From an uncultured Micrococcales bacterium (GTDB lineage: Bacteria > Actinomycetota > Actinomycetes > Actinomycetales > Microbacteriaceae): a stretch of DNA of 47,656 nucleotides. The stretch covers positions 1-47,656 of the forward strand of contig CAIXVE010000044.1 in NCBI GenBank assembly GCA_903922825.1, in the 5' to 3' direction. The notes below the pieces were generated by a model. It saw only the letters and a list, made by a program, of their open reading frames with translations, was not told where the DNA came from and made no database searches. Made by a program: the position numbers and the translations under genes. Below are positions 1 to 10,476 of this stretch, in pieces; the stretch's first letter is position 1; the number at the start of each line of letters is the position of its first letter.

Positions 1-2295
1 AAACTAACCAAGGCAATGCCTCGAATGGTTCTTGGCAAGGACATGACTTTGACAGAAATGGTGGTTGATCCTAAAGCCAGAACGGTTGCCTTTGAAACCG
101 TTGATGATACCGACGATGAGTTTGATGAAGAGCCAGTTGAATTTGAACCGGTTGCTCCAGATACACCGGTTGATTCAAATAGCCGATACAAAGAAGCTGC
201 AGAGTTTAGGAAGATTCTCGAAGAAGATACTGATGCGCTAAAGACTTTCGAATTGGCTCGTGGACTAGAGGGTCTAAAGCGACAAACCAGCGTTCACGCG
301 GCTGGTGTGATTATGTCTGCTGAACCACTTCTTGATGTTATTCCAGTGATTAGAAGAGATGATGATGGGGCTATCATCACTGCCTTTGCTCAGCACGCTT
401 GTGAAGAGCTTGGACTTGTGAAGATGGACTTCTTAGGTCTTCGCAACCTCACAGTTCTAGATAAAGCAATTGAGAATGCTCAGAGCAATCGTGGTGTCAC
501 TGTTGTTCTTGAAGATCTTGATCTAGATGGGGATACCAATACCTACGAGATGATCTCAAGAGGGGACACTTTAGGTGTTTTCCAATTGGACAGTGGTCAG
601 ATGCGCTCACTACTTCGGCTGATGAAACCATCCAAGTTTGAGCATATCTCCGCAGCTATTGCTCTGTATCGACCAGGGCCTATGGGTATGGGTTCACACA
701 CTTCTTATGCTCAACGTAAGAATGGACTTGAAGAAAACAAGCCGATCCACGCTGAGTTGGCAGCACCTCTGTCAGAAATTCTTGATCCAACCTATGGTCT
801 TATTGTTTATCAAGAGCAGGTTATGGCCGTAGCTCAAAAGGTAGCTAACTTTTCTCTAGCTCAAGCGGATAACTTGCGTCGGGCGATGGGTAAGAAAAAG
901 AAAGAGGAGCTGGATGCTCTAAAGCTAACCTTCTCGGATGAAATGCGCAAAAATGGATTCTCCGATGAAGCTATAGATAAGCTCTGGGAGACCTTGCTCC
1001 CGTTTGCTGACTACGCTTTCAACAAGGCCCACTCGGCTGCATATGGTGTTCTGTCTTATTGGACCGCCTACATGAAGGCGAACTTCCCTCAGGAATACAT
1101 GGCAGCTCTTTTGACGTCTGTCAGGAACTCTAGAGATCGCCTGAGCACATATCTAAGCGAAGCTAGAAGAGCTGGGCTGAAGGTTTTACCGCCGGATGTA
1201 AACGATTCGATTGCCGATTTCCAAGCTGTTGGAAAAGACATTCGGTTTGGTTTGGAAGCTATCAGAAATGTTGGTGGCGGTGTAGTTCAAGCCATTATCG
1301 ACACCAGAAACTCAGAAGGACGTTTTGAGTCTTTCCAAGATTTCATAACTAAGGTTCCGGCTTCAGTTTGCACTAAACGTGTAATTGAATCTCTGATCAA
1401 GGCTGGTGCCTTTGATTCTTTCGGTGTGACTAGACGAGCGCTATACGAAATTCACGAAGAATTAGTCGATTCAGCTCTGAAGGATAAGAAATCTAAATCA
1501 TCGGGAGACATGGACCTGTTTGGTGATTTTGAAGAAGAGCAAAACAACATCAAGATTGCAAACCTCGATGAGTGGCCACAACGGCAACTCTTGAGCCTAG
1601 AGCGCGAGATGTTGGGCCTTTACGTTAGCGATCACCCACTTAGGGGAGCAGAGAACAGCATCCGAGCGGCAGCCACCGAGACTATCACTTCGTTCAATTC
1701 AAGAGCAAACTTCACAGAAGGTGAAGCTGTGACTCTAAGCGGTTTGATTACCAACGTTGAAGTGAAAACAGCAAGATCTTCAGGAAACGTTTATGCCAAC
1801 GTGACGATAGAAGATCTTGACTCGGAACTCACGTTGATGATGTTTAGTAAGACTTACCTTGAGAATGCAGAGAAACTCAAAGTGGATTCCATTGTTGCTG
1901 TTAGAGGTCGACTGCGTCCAAGAGATGACAGTTTCACCTTGAACGTTAACGATGTTGTAGTTCTAGAAAAAGATAAATCAGGGTTTGTTGGGCCACTGAA
2001 GGTCGCTATTGCTCAGCATCTTGCCACTCGAGCAAATATTGAACAATTAGACAGAATTCTTTCTAGATATCCAGGTCAAACCGAAGTGCAACTATTACTG
2101 AAGGCGGATACCGGAATCACCGAATACCGGATTAAGCACAAAGTTTATGTTGGCATTGAACTTATTTCAGAAATCAAACAGCACTTTGGTAATGATGTTC
2201 TTGAAATGCCGGTTCAGGTTGACCTAGTCGAATCTCTTGCCGGGGATGACGTAGCCTCTGTTGTGGTAGAGCAAACTGGCGAGCTCTTCGGGTAA
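1..2295 (+). CDS. dnaE: DNA polymerase III subunit alpha, C-terminal part (5' end lies outside the window)
   Basis: Frame stays open to base 1 (K-L-T-K-A-M-P...). Contains VHAAGVIMS, MDFLGLRNLTV, ALYRPGPM, FNKAHSAAYG and a C-terminal OB-fold region typical of DnaE. Confidence 0.96.
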   Translation, partial: KLTKAMPRMVLGKDMTLTEMVVDPKARTVAFETVDDTDDEFDEEPVEFEPVAPDTPVDSNSRYKEAAEFRKILEEDTDALKTFELARGLEGLKRQTSVHAAGVIMSAEPLLDVIPVIRRDDDGAIITAFAQHACEELGLVKMDFLGLRNLTVLDKAIENAQSNRGVTVVLEDLDLDGDTNTYEMISRGDTLGVFQLDSGQMRSLLRLMKPSKFEHISAAIALYRPGPMGMGSHTSYAQRKNGLEENKPIHAELAAPLSEILDPTYGLIVYQEQVMAVAQKVANFSLAQADNLRRAMGKKKKEELDALKLTFSDEMRKNGFSDEAIDKLWETLLPFADYAFNKAHSAAYGVLSYWTAYMKANFPQEYMAALLTSVRNSRDRLSTYLSEARRAGLKVLPPDVNDSIADFQAVGKDIRFGLEAIRNVGGGVVQAIIDTRNSEGRFESFQDFITKVPASVCTKRVIESLIKAGAFDSFGVTRRALYEIHEELVDSALKDKKSKSSGDMDLFGDFEEEQNNIKIANLDEWPQRQLLSLEREMLGLYVSDHPLRGAENSIRAAATETITSFNSRANFTEGEAVTLSGLITNVEVKTARSSGNVYANVTIEDLDSELTLMMFSKTYLENAEKLKVDSIVAVRGRLRPRDDSFTLNVNDVVVLEKDKSGFVGPLKVAIAQHLATRANIEQLDRILSRYPGQTEVQLLLKADTGITEYRIKHKVYVGIELISEIKQHFGNDVLEMPVQVDLVESLAGDDVASVVVEQTGELFG

Positions 2296-2724
2296 TAAGC
2301 CTTTCAAAATTTCAACCACCATCACGGCATTTGATTCGACTTCAATTCGTTCTCTGATTTTGCAAATTAGGACTGCATTGACTTTGTCAAAAATGGGTAA
2401 CTGGTGCTCAGATTCTGGATTCCAGTCATTGTCAAGGAATCTTTTTGTGTGATCCTCGGATAGCTTTTTAGCCAGGTAGAGGGATTCTTCATTCAGCATC
2501 GAGATTGCAACATATTCGGCGTTTTTGAGAGCGTTCCAACTGCTTGCACCTCTTGCTACATTGAAGGTGGCCAGGGCAGGGTTGGATCCAAGTGAGGTAA
2601 CAGAAGTTGCTGTGAAGCCCACCGGCTTACCTTCAGGGTCATTGAGCGTGATTATGCAAACACCAGATGCATGCCTTCTAAATGCGGCTTTTAAGGCTTC
2701 TGAGGTATCCAATATTTCTTGCAC
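2224..2724 (-). CDS. Flavin reductase family protein (GTG start)
   Basis: FRRHASGVCIITLNDPEGKPVGFTATSVTSLGSNPAL...C-terminal LLYHNRGY resembles the flavin reductase-like FMN-binding family. The 3' end overlaps dnaE by 72 nt. Confidence 0.85.
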   Translation of the reverse strand: MQEILDTSEALKAAFRRHASGVCIITLNDPEGKPVGFTATSVTSLGSNPALATFNVARGASSWNALKNAEYVAISMLNEESLYLAKKLSEDHTKRFLDNDWNPESEHQLPIFDKVNAVLICKIRERIEVESNAVMVVEILKGLLPEELASLLYHNRGYVIPGKRFD

Positions 2725-2865
2725 TTGGGTCCTATCTAGGGGTACTTGTATAGGCTAACGCCTAAATCTACGTCAGGTCATGTTTGAAGCTTTCGGCTTC
2801 CTACCACTACATCTAGGTTGAGATTAGACTATAGGCACTACATCTTGGATTTGAAGGAGATATTC

Positions 2866-3336
2866 ATGTATTGCCCTTTTTGCCGTAATCCTGATTCCAG
2901 GGTTATGGATTCAAGAACTTCAGATGATGGATCATCCATTCGCAGAAGAAGACAATGCCCTGAATGTGGAGCTAGATTTTCAACCACCGAAACCGCCAGC
3001 CTTTCAGTTCTAAAGCGTGGGGGAACAACCGAACCTTTCAGTAGAGACAAGATTATGAATGGCGTGCGCAAAGCGTGTCAGGGACGACCTGTTACCGAGT
3101 CTGATTTAGCAATGTTGGCTCAAACTGTTGAAGAAACAGTTAGAGCAACTGGATCTGCTCAAGTCGAAGCTCAAGAAGTTGGTTTAGCCATCCTAGAGCC
3201 ACTTAGAAAGCTTGATGAGGTTGCTTTCATGAGATACGCCAGTGTTTATCAGGGATGGGAAACGCTAGAAGATTTTGAGGCTGCTATTACCCTATTGAAA
3301 GTTGAACGCGAAACAAGTTTCGATGAGCAGGCTTAG
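2866..3336 (+). CDS. nrdR: Transcriptional repressor NrdR
   Basis: [42 protein letters not shown] zinc ribbon plus ATP-cone. Start set at ATG 2866 behind RBS gaaggaga rather than ORF start 2818. Confidence 0.95.
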   Translation: MYCPFCRNPDSRVMDSRTSDDGSSIRRRRQCPECGARFSTTETASLSVLKRGGTTEPFSRDKIMNGVRKACQGRPVTESDLAMLAQTVEETVRATGSAQVEAQEVGLAILEPLRKLDEVAFMRYASVYQGWETLEDFEAAITLLKVERETSFDEQA

Positions 3337-3358
3337 TCAGTTGAGAGAAAACTAACTC

Positions 3359-4357
3359 GTGCTATACAAACTCATATTTAGAGTCTTTTTATCCAAACTC
3401 AACCCTGAGACTGCACATCATCTGGGTATGTTTGCCATAAAAACAGCTTCTAGCATCGGGCTGCTTCGTTTACTAAATAACAAGGCTGAAAAGCACAAGG
3501 CCTTGGGTTTGAGTTTTAATGGACCATTTGGAATTGCAGCTGGATTCGATAAGAACGCTAATGCTGTTGTTGCTCTAGGCGAATTAGGTTTCTCACACGT
3601 TGAAATAGGAACTGTCACTGCAATTGCCCAGCCGGGAAATGAAAAACCAAGACTTTTCAGATTGAAAGCAGATCGCGCTCTGATCAATCGAATGGGTTTC
3701 AACAACGATGGGGCAGAAGTGGTTGCCAAAAGACTGGAGAGCCTAAGAGCATCAGGGAAGAAACTTCCAATTGTCGGTGTGAACATTGGAAAAAGTAAAG
3801 TCACACCGGTTGAAGACGCGGTCGCTGATTATCAGAAAAGCGCGAGACTTTTAGCGCCATATGCTGACTATTTAGCAGTCAATGTTTCATCGCCAAACAC
3901 GCCTGGGCTTCGATCTCTGCAAGATGTCAAAGCACTAGAACCGATTTTGGTTGCAGTTTTAAGCGAAGCCCTTGGGAAACCGGTGTTGGTGAAGATTGCA
4001 CCAGATCTTTCTGATGAAGACATTGTTGAGGTGGCACATTTAGCACAACGTCTAGGCCTTGCAGGAGTGATTGCAACCAACACAACGATTACCCGTGAGA
4101 ACTTAACTACCTCGCGTGAAAAGGTCGCTGCTATGGGTGTTGGAGGCCTCTCTGGTCCTGTTCTTGAAGCCCGATCTTTAGAAGTTCTGAAATTACTTAG
4201 AAAAAATTTAGATAAAGAAATAACGATTATTTCTGTTGGTGGCGTAGAAAAAAGAGATCAAGTTCAAGAGCGCTTAAATGCAGGGGCAAACCTAGTCCAG
4301 GGTTATACCGGTTTTATCTACTTCGGTCCTTTTTGGGGACGCAAACTAAATCGTTAG
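3359..4357 (+). CDS. pyrD: Dihydroorotate dehydrogenase (quinone)
   Basis: GPFGIAAGFDKNANAV, VEIGTVTAIAQPGNEKPRLFRL, VNVSSPNTPGLR, GVIATNTT; GTG start. Confidence 0.95.
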   Translation: MLYKLIFRVFLSKLNPETAHHLGMFAIKTASSIGLLRLLNNKAEKHKALGLSFNGPFGIAAGFDKNANAVVALGELGFSHVEIGTVTAIAQPGNEKPRLFRLKADRALINRMGFNNDGAEVVAKRLESLRASGKKLPIVGVNIGKSKVTPVEDAVADYQKSARLLAPYADYLAVNVSSPNTPGLRSLQDVKALEPILVAVLSEALGKPVLVKIAPDLSDEDIVEVAHLAQRLGLAGVIATNTTITRENLTTSREKVAAMGVGGLSGPVLEARSLEVLKLLRKNLDKEITIISVGGVEKRDQVQERLNAGANLVQGYTGFIYFGPFWGRKLNR

Positions 4358-5359
4358 TTAGACAAGCCTTGCTTCAGGAGACTTTGTTTCTGAAGGGTCG
4401 GTAACAGTGACATCAGCCAATATCTCGGTGACCTTAGTCATAACCTCTTGAGGAATCTCAACCCCCACCGCACCAATGTTGCTTGTGATTTGTTCTGGTG
4501 ATGTTGCACCAACAATCGCACTAGAAACATTCTTGTTCTGAAGAACCCAAGCCAATGCAAATTGAGCCATGGTTATACCAAGCTCATCTGCTAGAGGCTT
4601 TAGAAGTTGGACTTTGGTCAAAACTTCATCGGTAAGCATCTTTTGAATCGAGCCGTTCACTTTTTCATCTGAGGCACGTGATCCAGCAGGAACAGGTTGC
4701 CCTGGTAGATACTTGCCAGTCAAAACACCTTGCGCCATAGGTGACCAAACTATTTGGCTAACGCCAAGTTCTTCACAGGTAGGAATTACTTCAGCTTCAA
4801 TCACTCGCCAAAGCATCGAGTATTGCGGCTGGCTTGAGATTAGCTGAATGTTTAGTTCCTTAGCCAATTTAACGCCGGCACGAATCTGCTCTGCGTTCCA
4901 TTCAGAAACTCCGATATAAAGAGCTTTACCTTGTCGAACAATGTCAGCGAATGCCTGCATAGTTTCTTCCAGAGGAGTTTCAACGTCGTAACGGTGAGCT
5001 TGATATAGATCGACGTAATCCATCTGCAAACGCTTTAGTGAACCATTGATTGATTCCATGATGTGTTTACGTGAAAGGCCATGGTCATTTGGCATACGTT
5101 CTGCAACTGGCCAATAAACCTTGGTGAAAACTTCCAGCCCTTCGCGGCGTTGACCTTTAAGAGCATCACCAAGCACGCTTTCAGCTGCCTGATTTGCGTA
5201 GACATCAGCAGTGTCAAAAGACGTTATACCACCGTCAAGTGCAGCATGCACTGTTGAGATGGCGCGCTCGTTTTCAATTTGAGTTGCGTGGGTCAACCAG
5301 TTTCCATAAACCAGTTCACTTACTTTAAATCCACTATTTCCTAGGTAACGATATTTCAT
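4358..5359 (-). CDS. Aldo/keto reductase family oxidoreductase
   Basis: MKYRYLGNSGFKVSELVYGNW...FDTADVYANQAAESVLG...YVDLYQAHRYDVETPLEETMQA; YajO/Kv-beta-like AKR. Confidence 0.93.
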   Translation of the reverse strand: MKYRYLGNSGFKVSELVYGNWLTHATQIENERAISTVHAALDGGITSFDTADVYANQAAESVLGDALKGQRREGLEVFTKVYWPVAERMPNDHGLSRKHIMESINGSLKRLQMDYVDLYQAHRYDVETPLEETMQAFADIVRQGKALYIGVSEWNAEQIRAGVKLAKELNIQLISSQPQYSMLWRVIEAEVIPTCEELGVSQIVWSPMAQGVLTGKYLPGQPVPAGSRASDEKVNGSIQKMLTDEVLTKVQLLKPLADELGITMAQFALAWVLQNKNVSSAIVGATSPEQITSNIGAVGVEIPQEVMTKVTEILADVTVTDPSETKSPEARLV

Positions 5360-5403
5360 TTCTTATCCTTCTTCTTATAATCAAATTGAAAATTCGGTTT
5401 GAA

Positions 5404-5955
5404 CTACTTCTTTGCTTTACGACGCGGTGCAGGCTTTGGGATGCGAAGCGGGCGTGGCTGCATGCCACGGCTTACTACATAGAACCAGGTGCCTCTTTGA
5501 ACTACAGTTCCTGCACCTAATTTCTCATGAATGTGCTTTTTTATGATCCTGTGCAGCAGGGTTGCTTCGATGGCAACAATCAACAGGGCAACAATCATCA
5601 CAAGTGTGGTTATGTTTTGAACTGCAACGTTGTTTGTTGAAGATACAAGTAACAGGATTACCATCATCGGCATCAGACCTTCGATGATTGTGTATCGATT
5701 ATCGATTACATCTCGAGCAATTTTTCTTTGAGGTCCGCGATCGCGAGCAAGTAAATACTTCTCGTCTCCAGCAAGCATGGCTGCTCTAGCTTTTAGCCTT
5801 GACTCTCGCTGGGCTTGGCGAGATTGAGCTATGGTTTCTTTATTTTTGCTTCCAACAATTGGGCGAAGGTTGGCTGCTTCACGTTCTTTACGGGTTGGGG
5901 TTGGGCGACCTTTACCTGAAGATTTCGAATTGGAATTATTTTGCTGGTCGCTCAT
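5404..5955 (-). CDS. DUF3043-type membrane protein
   Basis: KGRPTPTRKEREAANLRPI...RDRGPQRKIARDVIDNRYTIIEGLMP followed by two TM segments, as in actinobacterial DUF3043 proteins. ATG 5955 preferred over TTG 5958. Confidence 0.8.
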   Translation of the reverse strand: MSDQQNNSNSKSSGKGRPTPTRKEREAANLRPIVGSKNKETIAQSRQAQRESRLKARAAMLAGDEKYLLARDRGPQRKIARDVIDNRYTIIEGLMPMMVILLLVSSTNNVAVQNITTLVMIVALLIVAIEATLLHRIIKKHIHEKLGAGTVVQRGTWFYVVSRGMQPRPLRIPKPAPRRKAKK

Positions 5956-5998
5956 CAATGTCCTTAGTTTTCACGCTTATGTGATTTAGATTACTCAC

Positions 5999-7426
5999 AT
6001 GACATTCTTGCCGAATCCTGCCAGTTCATCTCGTATGACACCCGACCAGGAACTTATTGATACAACCGCCCAACTAATTGAATCTGAATTTGAAGAAAGA
6101 CTAGCCACTCTAGGTCAGTTGGTCCGAATCCCAGGGATAGCTTGGGAAGCATTCGATGCCAATGATCTTGAGCGCAGTGCTGAAGCCGTGGCACAGTTGT
6201 TCAGAGCTACCGGGGTTTTTGATGAAGTTGAAGTTAAGCGAGCAGTCTTGGGCGGTATTGCTGGAGCGCCTGCTGTTCTGGCTAGTAGAAAAGCTAAGAA
6301 CGGTAAGCCTCATGTGTTGCTTTATGCCCACCATGATGTTCAACCTCCCGGTGATGCCGACCTATGGTTGAGCCCGGCGTTCGAGCCAACTGCCAAAGAT
6401 GGCCGAATTTATGGTCGTGGTGCAGCGGATGACAAGGCTGGCGTGATTACCCACCTCAGCGCAGTGGAAACCCTTAAAAAGCTTGCTGGAGCTGATTTTG
6501 ACCTTGGTCTGTCTATCTTTATCGAAGGTGAAGAGGAAGCTGGTTCAAGGACTTTTAGAGCGTTTTTGGATGAAAATAAGGGCAAATTGGCTGCAGACGT
6601 GATTATCGTGGCCGATTCAATGAACTGGTCACCTGAGATACCTGCACTAACCGTCAGCCTTAGAGGAATGGTTTCACAGGTCATCCACATTAGGACCATG
6701 GAGCATGCCGTTCATTCTGGAATGTTTGGGGGAGCGGTCCCAGATGCCTTGATTCCATTGGTAAAGGTCCTTGCCTCTTTGCACGATGACAAGGGAAATG
6801 TGGCAGTCAAAGGCCTCAAATCCTACGAATTTGAAGATCTGCCTTACTCTGAAGCCAATTTGAGAGCGGATAGCAGTCTTTTGCCGGAAGTTAGCCAAAT
6901 CGGTGAAGGTGGCCTAATGACCAGAATGTGGGGTAAATCTTCGCTCACAGTGATAGGTATCGATGCACCTTCAGTTGCGACATCTTCGAACACTTTGATG
7001 CCAAGTGCCTCAGCCAAAATAAGCCTAAGAATCGCTCCAGGGCAAGATCCTCATGAGGCTCTTTTGCTGCTTCGAGCACATATCGAGGCAAATGTTCCAT
7101 TTGGCGCAAGGCTTGAATTTGGTGAAATTGAAGAAGGTAAGGCATTTATGGCTGATTCTTCAGGTTGGGCTGCACAATTGGCTAAAAATAGCCTAGGAGC
7201 GGCCTTTGGCAACCCTTCGGTTGACATCGGAATCGGTGGATCCATCCCGTTTATAGCTGATTTGACCGAAGTGTTCCCAGATGCGCAAATTCTGGTCACT
7301 GGCGTTGAAGACGCCGATTCTCGAGCCCATAGCCCAAATGAGTCGATTCACTTGGTTGGTTTGCGCAATGCAATGGTGGCTGAAGCCTTATTCTTGCTTT
7401 CTGCTAACCAATTACAGGCAGATTAG
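5999..7426 (+). CDS. M20 family dipeptidase/metallopeptidase
   Basis: VLLYAHHDVQPPGDADLWLSPAFEPTAKDGRIYGRGAADDKAG...FIEGEEEAGS. Confidence 0.93.
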   Translation: MTFLPNPASSSRMTPDQELIDTTAQLIESEFEERLATLGQLVRIPGIAWEAFDANDLERSAEAVAQLFRATGVFDEVEVKRAVLGGIAGAPAVLASRKAKNGKPHVLLYAHHDVQPPGDADLWLSPAFEPTAKDGRIYGRGAADDKAGVITHLSAVETLKKLAGADFDLGLSIFIEGEEEAGSRTFRAFLDENKGKLAADVIIVADSMNWSPEIPALTVSLRGMVSQVIHIRTMEHAVHSGMFGGAVPDALIPLVKVLASLHDDKGNVAVKGLKSYEFEDLPYSEANLRADSSLLPEVSQIGEGGLMTRMWGKSSLTVIGIDAPSVATSSNTLMPSASAKISLRIAPGQDPHEALLLLRAHIEANVPFGARLEFGEIEEGKAFMADSSGWAAQLAKNSLGAAFGNPSVDIGIGGSIPFIADLTEVFPDAQILVTGVEDADSRAHSPNESIHLVGLRNAMVAEALFLLSANQLQAD

Positions 7427-7455
7427 TTAGACTAGGAGAGCAGTAAGGAGCAAAA

Positions 7456-7818
7456 ATGACTGAAACTCTGACCCACGGTTTGGAAATAACCGAAGCCGCT
7501 AAAGCTGAACTTCGTCGTCACATAGAGACCGCTGACATTTCAGATCTTGAAGAAGGGCAGAAATTGCGCCTTCGTGTTGAAGTTAAAGTTGGTGGCTGCG
7601 CAGGTTTCCAGTATTTGCCATTCATTTTGACTCCAGAACTGCGTGAAGATGACTTAATCCGTGATTTTGACGGGGTAGAGGTAGTTGTTGACAACATGTC
7701 AGCACCTTTCATCAATGGCGCAACTTTCGACTTCGTGGACACTTTCCAAAAGCGTTCATTCGAAATTGATAATCCAAACAGCCAGGGGACCTGCGCCTGC
7801 GGATCTTCTTTCAGCTAA
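7456..7818 (+). CDS. erpA: Iron-sulfur cluster insertion protein, HesB/IscA/ErpA family
   Basis: LRVEVKVGGCAGFQYLP ... C-terminal GTCACGSSFS; RBS aaggag. Confidence 0.88.
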   Translation: MTETLTHGLEITEAAKAELRRHIETADISDLEEGQKLRLRVEVKVGGCAGFQYLPFILTPELREDDLIRDFDGVEVVVDNMSAPFINGATFDFVDTFQKRSFEIDNPNSQGTCACGSSFS

Positions 7819-7831
7819 CAAACTTAAGGCT

Positions 7832-7863
7832 AATTACCTCCGTAATTTCGGGGGTAATTTTGC
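7832..7863 (+). terminator. Probable rho-independent terminator after erpA
   Basis: aattacctccg-taatttc-gggggtaattttg: GC-rich stem followed by a short T run, 14 nt after the stop codon. Confidence 0.8.
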
Positions 7864-7957
7864 TTTAAACCCTTTATTTATAGGTGTTTATGGCCAACTT
7901 AAGGCTTCGGGGCCAATAGACTTAGAGCACAGTTAAAACAATGTTGAAGGGTCGATT

Positions 7958-8815
7958 GTGCTTCGTAAGCCTCGATTAAAGTGGGCATTTTTACCCATAT
8001 TTGCCGTCCTAGTAGCCTCGCTATCCGGTTGCAGTGCTGAAACTTCCAGAGGTTTCTTGCCAGGAGTTCCAGGGGTAACCAACCACACAGACACAATTGT
8101 CAAACTTTGGACAGACTCTTGGATTGTGCTTTATGCGGTTGGAATCATCGCCTGGGGCCTAATGTTCTTCGCAATTATTGTTTACAGACGTCGCAAAGGC
8201 GACTCAGAAATTCCACCTCAACTTCGCTACAACATGCCTATCGAAACCCTGTTTACAGTGGTTCCTTTGATCTTGGTTATTGGTTTCTTTGCTCAGACTG
8301 CAAAGGATCTGAACTCGGTAGAGGCTCCGGTGCAGAGCGATTACAGAATAGAAGTAGTTGGAAAGCAATGGTCTTGGGACTTCAACTACACCAACAACAA
8401 CGTTTATGACAGTGGAATTCAATACCAGGGAGACGGCACTGAAGCTGAGTTGCCAACTCTCTATTTACCGGTCAACAGAACCGTTGAAATTGACCTAACA
8501 TCTCGAGATGTTATCCACTCCTTCTGGGTTATTGACTTCCTATACAAAAAGGACGTTTTCCCTGGCCGAGTCAACAAGATGTATTTCACCCCACAGGTAA
8601 TTGGCGACTACAAGGGTAAGTGTGCAGAGCTCTGTGGTGAGTTCCACTCGATGATGCTTTTCAATGTGAAAATCGTTTCACAAAGCGACTACGACAAGCA
8701 CATGGCAGAACTTGCAGCAGCCGGTTACACAGGGCAACTGACAGCAGATCCAAGCGATCCAAACAACTTGAACCGAAACAACCTTCCGGGTACCAACCCA
8801 GCAAACAAAGGCTAA
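7958..8815 (+). CDS. ctaC: Cytochrome c oxidase subunit II (lipoprotein signal, CuA site)
   Basis: Lipobox LVASLSGC, two TM segments, CAELCGEFHSMM CuA ligands; GTG start. Confidence 0.96.
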   Translation: MLRKPRLKWAFLPIFAVLVASLSGCSAETSRGFLPGVPGVTNHTDTIVKLWTDSWIVLYAVGIIAWGLMFFAIIVYRRRKGDSEIPPQLRYNMPIETLFTVVPLILVIGFFAQTAKDLNSVEAPVQSDYRIEVVGKQWSWDFNYTNNNVYDSGIQYQGDGTEAELPTLYLPVNRTVEIDLTSRDVIHSFWVIDFLYKKDVFPGRVNKMYFTPQVIGDYKGKCAELCGEFHSMMLFNVKIVSQSDYDKHMAELAAAGYTGQLTADPSDPNNLNRNNLPGTNPANKG

Positions 8816-8818
8816 AGC

Positions 8819-10471
8819 ATGATTACTACAGTAAAGAAATCTAAAGGTCGCATTGTTGTTGATTGGCTAACCACCACAGACCACAAGAAGATTGGTTACT
8901 TATACCTAATCACTGCGGTGATTTACTTCATGATTGCCGGTGTCATGGCACTTATTATTCGCGCTCAACTGGCAATGCCGGGCTTATCAATTGTTCAAAC
9001 CAAGGAACAATACAACCAGCTTTTCACTATGCACGGAACGATCATGTTGCTTATGTTTGCTACGCCGTTGTTCGCGGGTTTCGCAAACGTTTTGATGCCC
9101 TTGCAAATTGGTGCACCGGATGTTGCCTTCCCAAGATTGAACGCAATCGCTTACTGGTTCTACTTCTTCGGTAGCTTCGTAGCAGTTGCAGGTTTCTTCA
9201 CTCCTCAAGGTGCTGCATCATTCGGTTGGTTTGCCTATGCACCACTATCTAACACGACTTTCTCGCCAGGGCTAGGCGGTGACCTTTGGGTATTTGGTCT
9301 TGCTCTATCTGGTTTCGGTACCATCATGGGTGGTGTGAACTTCATCACAACAATCGTGACGATGCGAGCTCCGGGTATGACAATGTTCCGTCTACCAATC
9401 TTCACTTGGAACACTTTGGTCACATCAATTCTGGTAATTATGTGTTTCCCACCTTTAGCTGCAGCTTTGTTTGCTCTTGGTGCAGATCGAAAGTTCGGTG
9501 CACATATTTTCGAAGCAGCAAACGGTGGGCCAATGCTCTGGCAACACTTGTTCTGGTTCTTCGGTCACCCAGAGGTTTATATTCTTGCGTTACCTTTCTT
9601 CGGAATCGTTTCTGAGATCTTCCCAGTATTCAGCCGTAAGCCAATCTTCGGTTACCGAACACTTGTTTACGCAACCATTGCAATCGCAGCTTTGTCAATG
9701 ACTGTGTGGGCTCACCACATGTATGTAACTGGTTCTGTGTTGCTTCCATTCTTTGCTTTAACAACAATGCTGATTGCAGTTCCAACCGGTGTGAAAATAT
9801 TCAACTGGATCGGAACTATGTGGCGAGGGTCAGTGACATTTGAAACTCCAATGATTTTCGCACTAGGGTTCCTAACCACATTTATTTTCGGTGGTCTAAC
9901 CGGTGTAATCCTGGCCTCACCAACACTTGACTTCCATCTATCAGATTCATACTTCGTGGTAGCTCACTTCCACTACGTAGTGTTTGGTACAGTAGTGTTC
10001 GCGATGTTCGCAGGCTTCTACTTCTGGTGGCCAAAGATGACCGGAAAGATGCTCAACGAGCGTCTAGGTAAGATCCACTTCTGGTTGCTATTTATTGGTT
10101 TCCACACCACATTCTTGATCCAACACTGGTTGGGTGTTATTGGTATGCCGCGTCGTTACGCAACTTACCTTCCAAGCGATGGCTTCACCTTCATGAACCA
10201 GGTGTCAACATTTGGAGCAGCAATTCTTGGACTATCGATGATTCCATTCCTCTGGAATGTTTGGATCACGCACCGCAACGGTGTTCGAGTTGAAATGAAT
10301 GACCCATGGGGTTATGGACGCAGCTTAGAGTGGGCAACAGCCTCACCTATTCCTCGCCACAACTTCACCTCAATTCCTCGAATCAGAAGTGAATCACCTG
10401 CATTTGATTTGAACCACCCTGAATATGCTTCACCTGAAGCTAAGGTCGCAGTTAAAGCGAAGGCGAAATAG
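8819..10471 (+). CDS. ctaD: Cytochrome c oxidase subunit I
   Basis: [54 protein letters not shown]. Confidence 0.98.
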   Translation: MITTVKKSKGRIVVDWLTTTDHKKIGYLYLITAVIYFMIAGVMALIIRAQLAMPGLSIVQTKEQYNQLFTMHGTIMLLMFATPLFAGFANVLMPLQIGAPDVAFPRLNAIAYWFYFFGSFVAVAGFFTPQGAASFGWFAYAPLSNTTFSPGLGGDLWVFGLALSGFGTIMGGVNFITTIVTMRAPGMTMFRLPIFTWNTLVTSILVIMCFPPLAAALFALGADRKFGAHIFEAANGGPMLWQHLFWFFGHPEVYILALPFFGIVSEIFPVFSRKPIFGYRTLVYATIAIAALSMTVWAHHMYVTGSVLLPFFALTTMLIAVPTGVKIFNWIGTMWRGSVTFETPMIFALGFLTTFIFGGLTGVILASPTLDFHLSDSYFVVAHFHYVVFGTVVFAMFAGFYFWWPKMTGKMLNERLGKIHFWLLFIGFHTTFLIQHWLGVIGMPRRYATYLPSDGFTFMNQVSTFGAAILGLSMIPFLWNVWITHRNGVRVEMNDPWGYGRSLEWATASPIPRHNFTSIPRIRSESPAFDLNHPEYASPEAKVAVKAKAK

Positions 10472-10476
10472 TAATC

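Noticed and set aside
3418-3804. Antisense ORF of 128 aa within pyrD, and many similar shadow ORFs in the track (e.g. 7051-7299, 15933-16238, 40330-40692)
   Set aside because: They lie wholly inside confidently identified genes on the opposite strand or another frame, have low-complexity compositions, and show no recognisable domains or RBS.
7888-7920. Hairpin tggcc...ggcca upstream of ctaC as a regulatory element
   Set aside because: Only about 5 bp of stem and a long loop; not distinguishable from chance.
9646-9672. CGAACacttGTTTA inside ctaD as a LexA/SOS box
   Set aside because: Imperfect match, internal to a highly conserved coding region, and not near any gene start.
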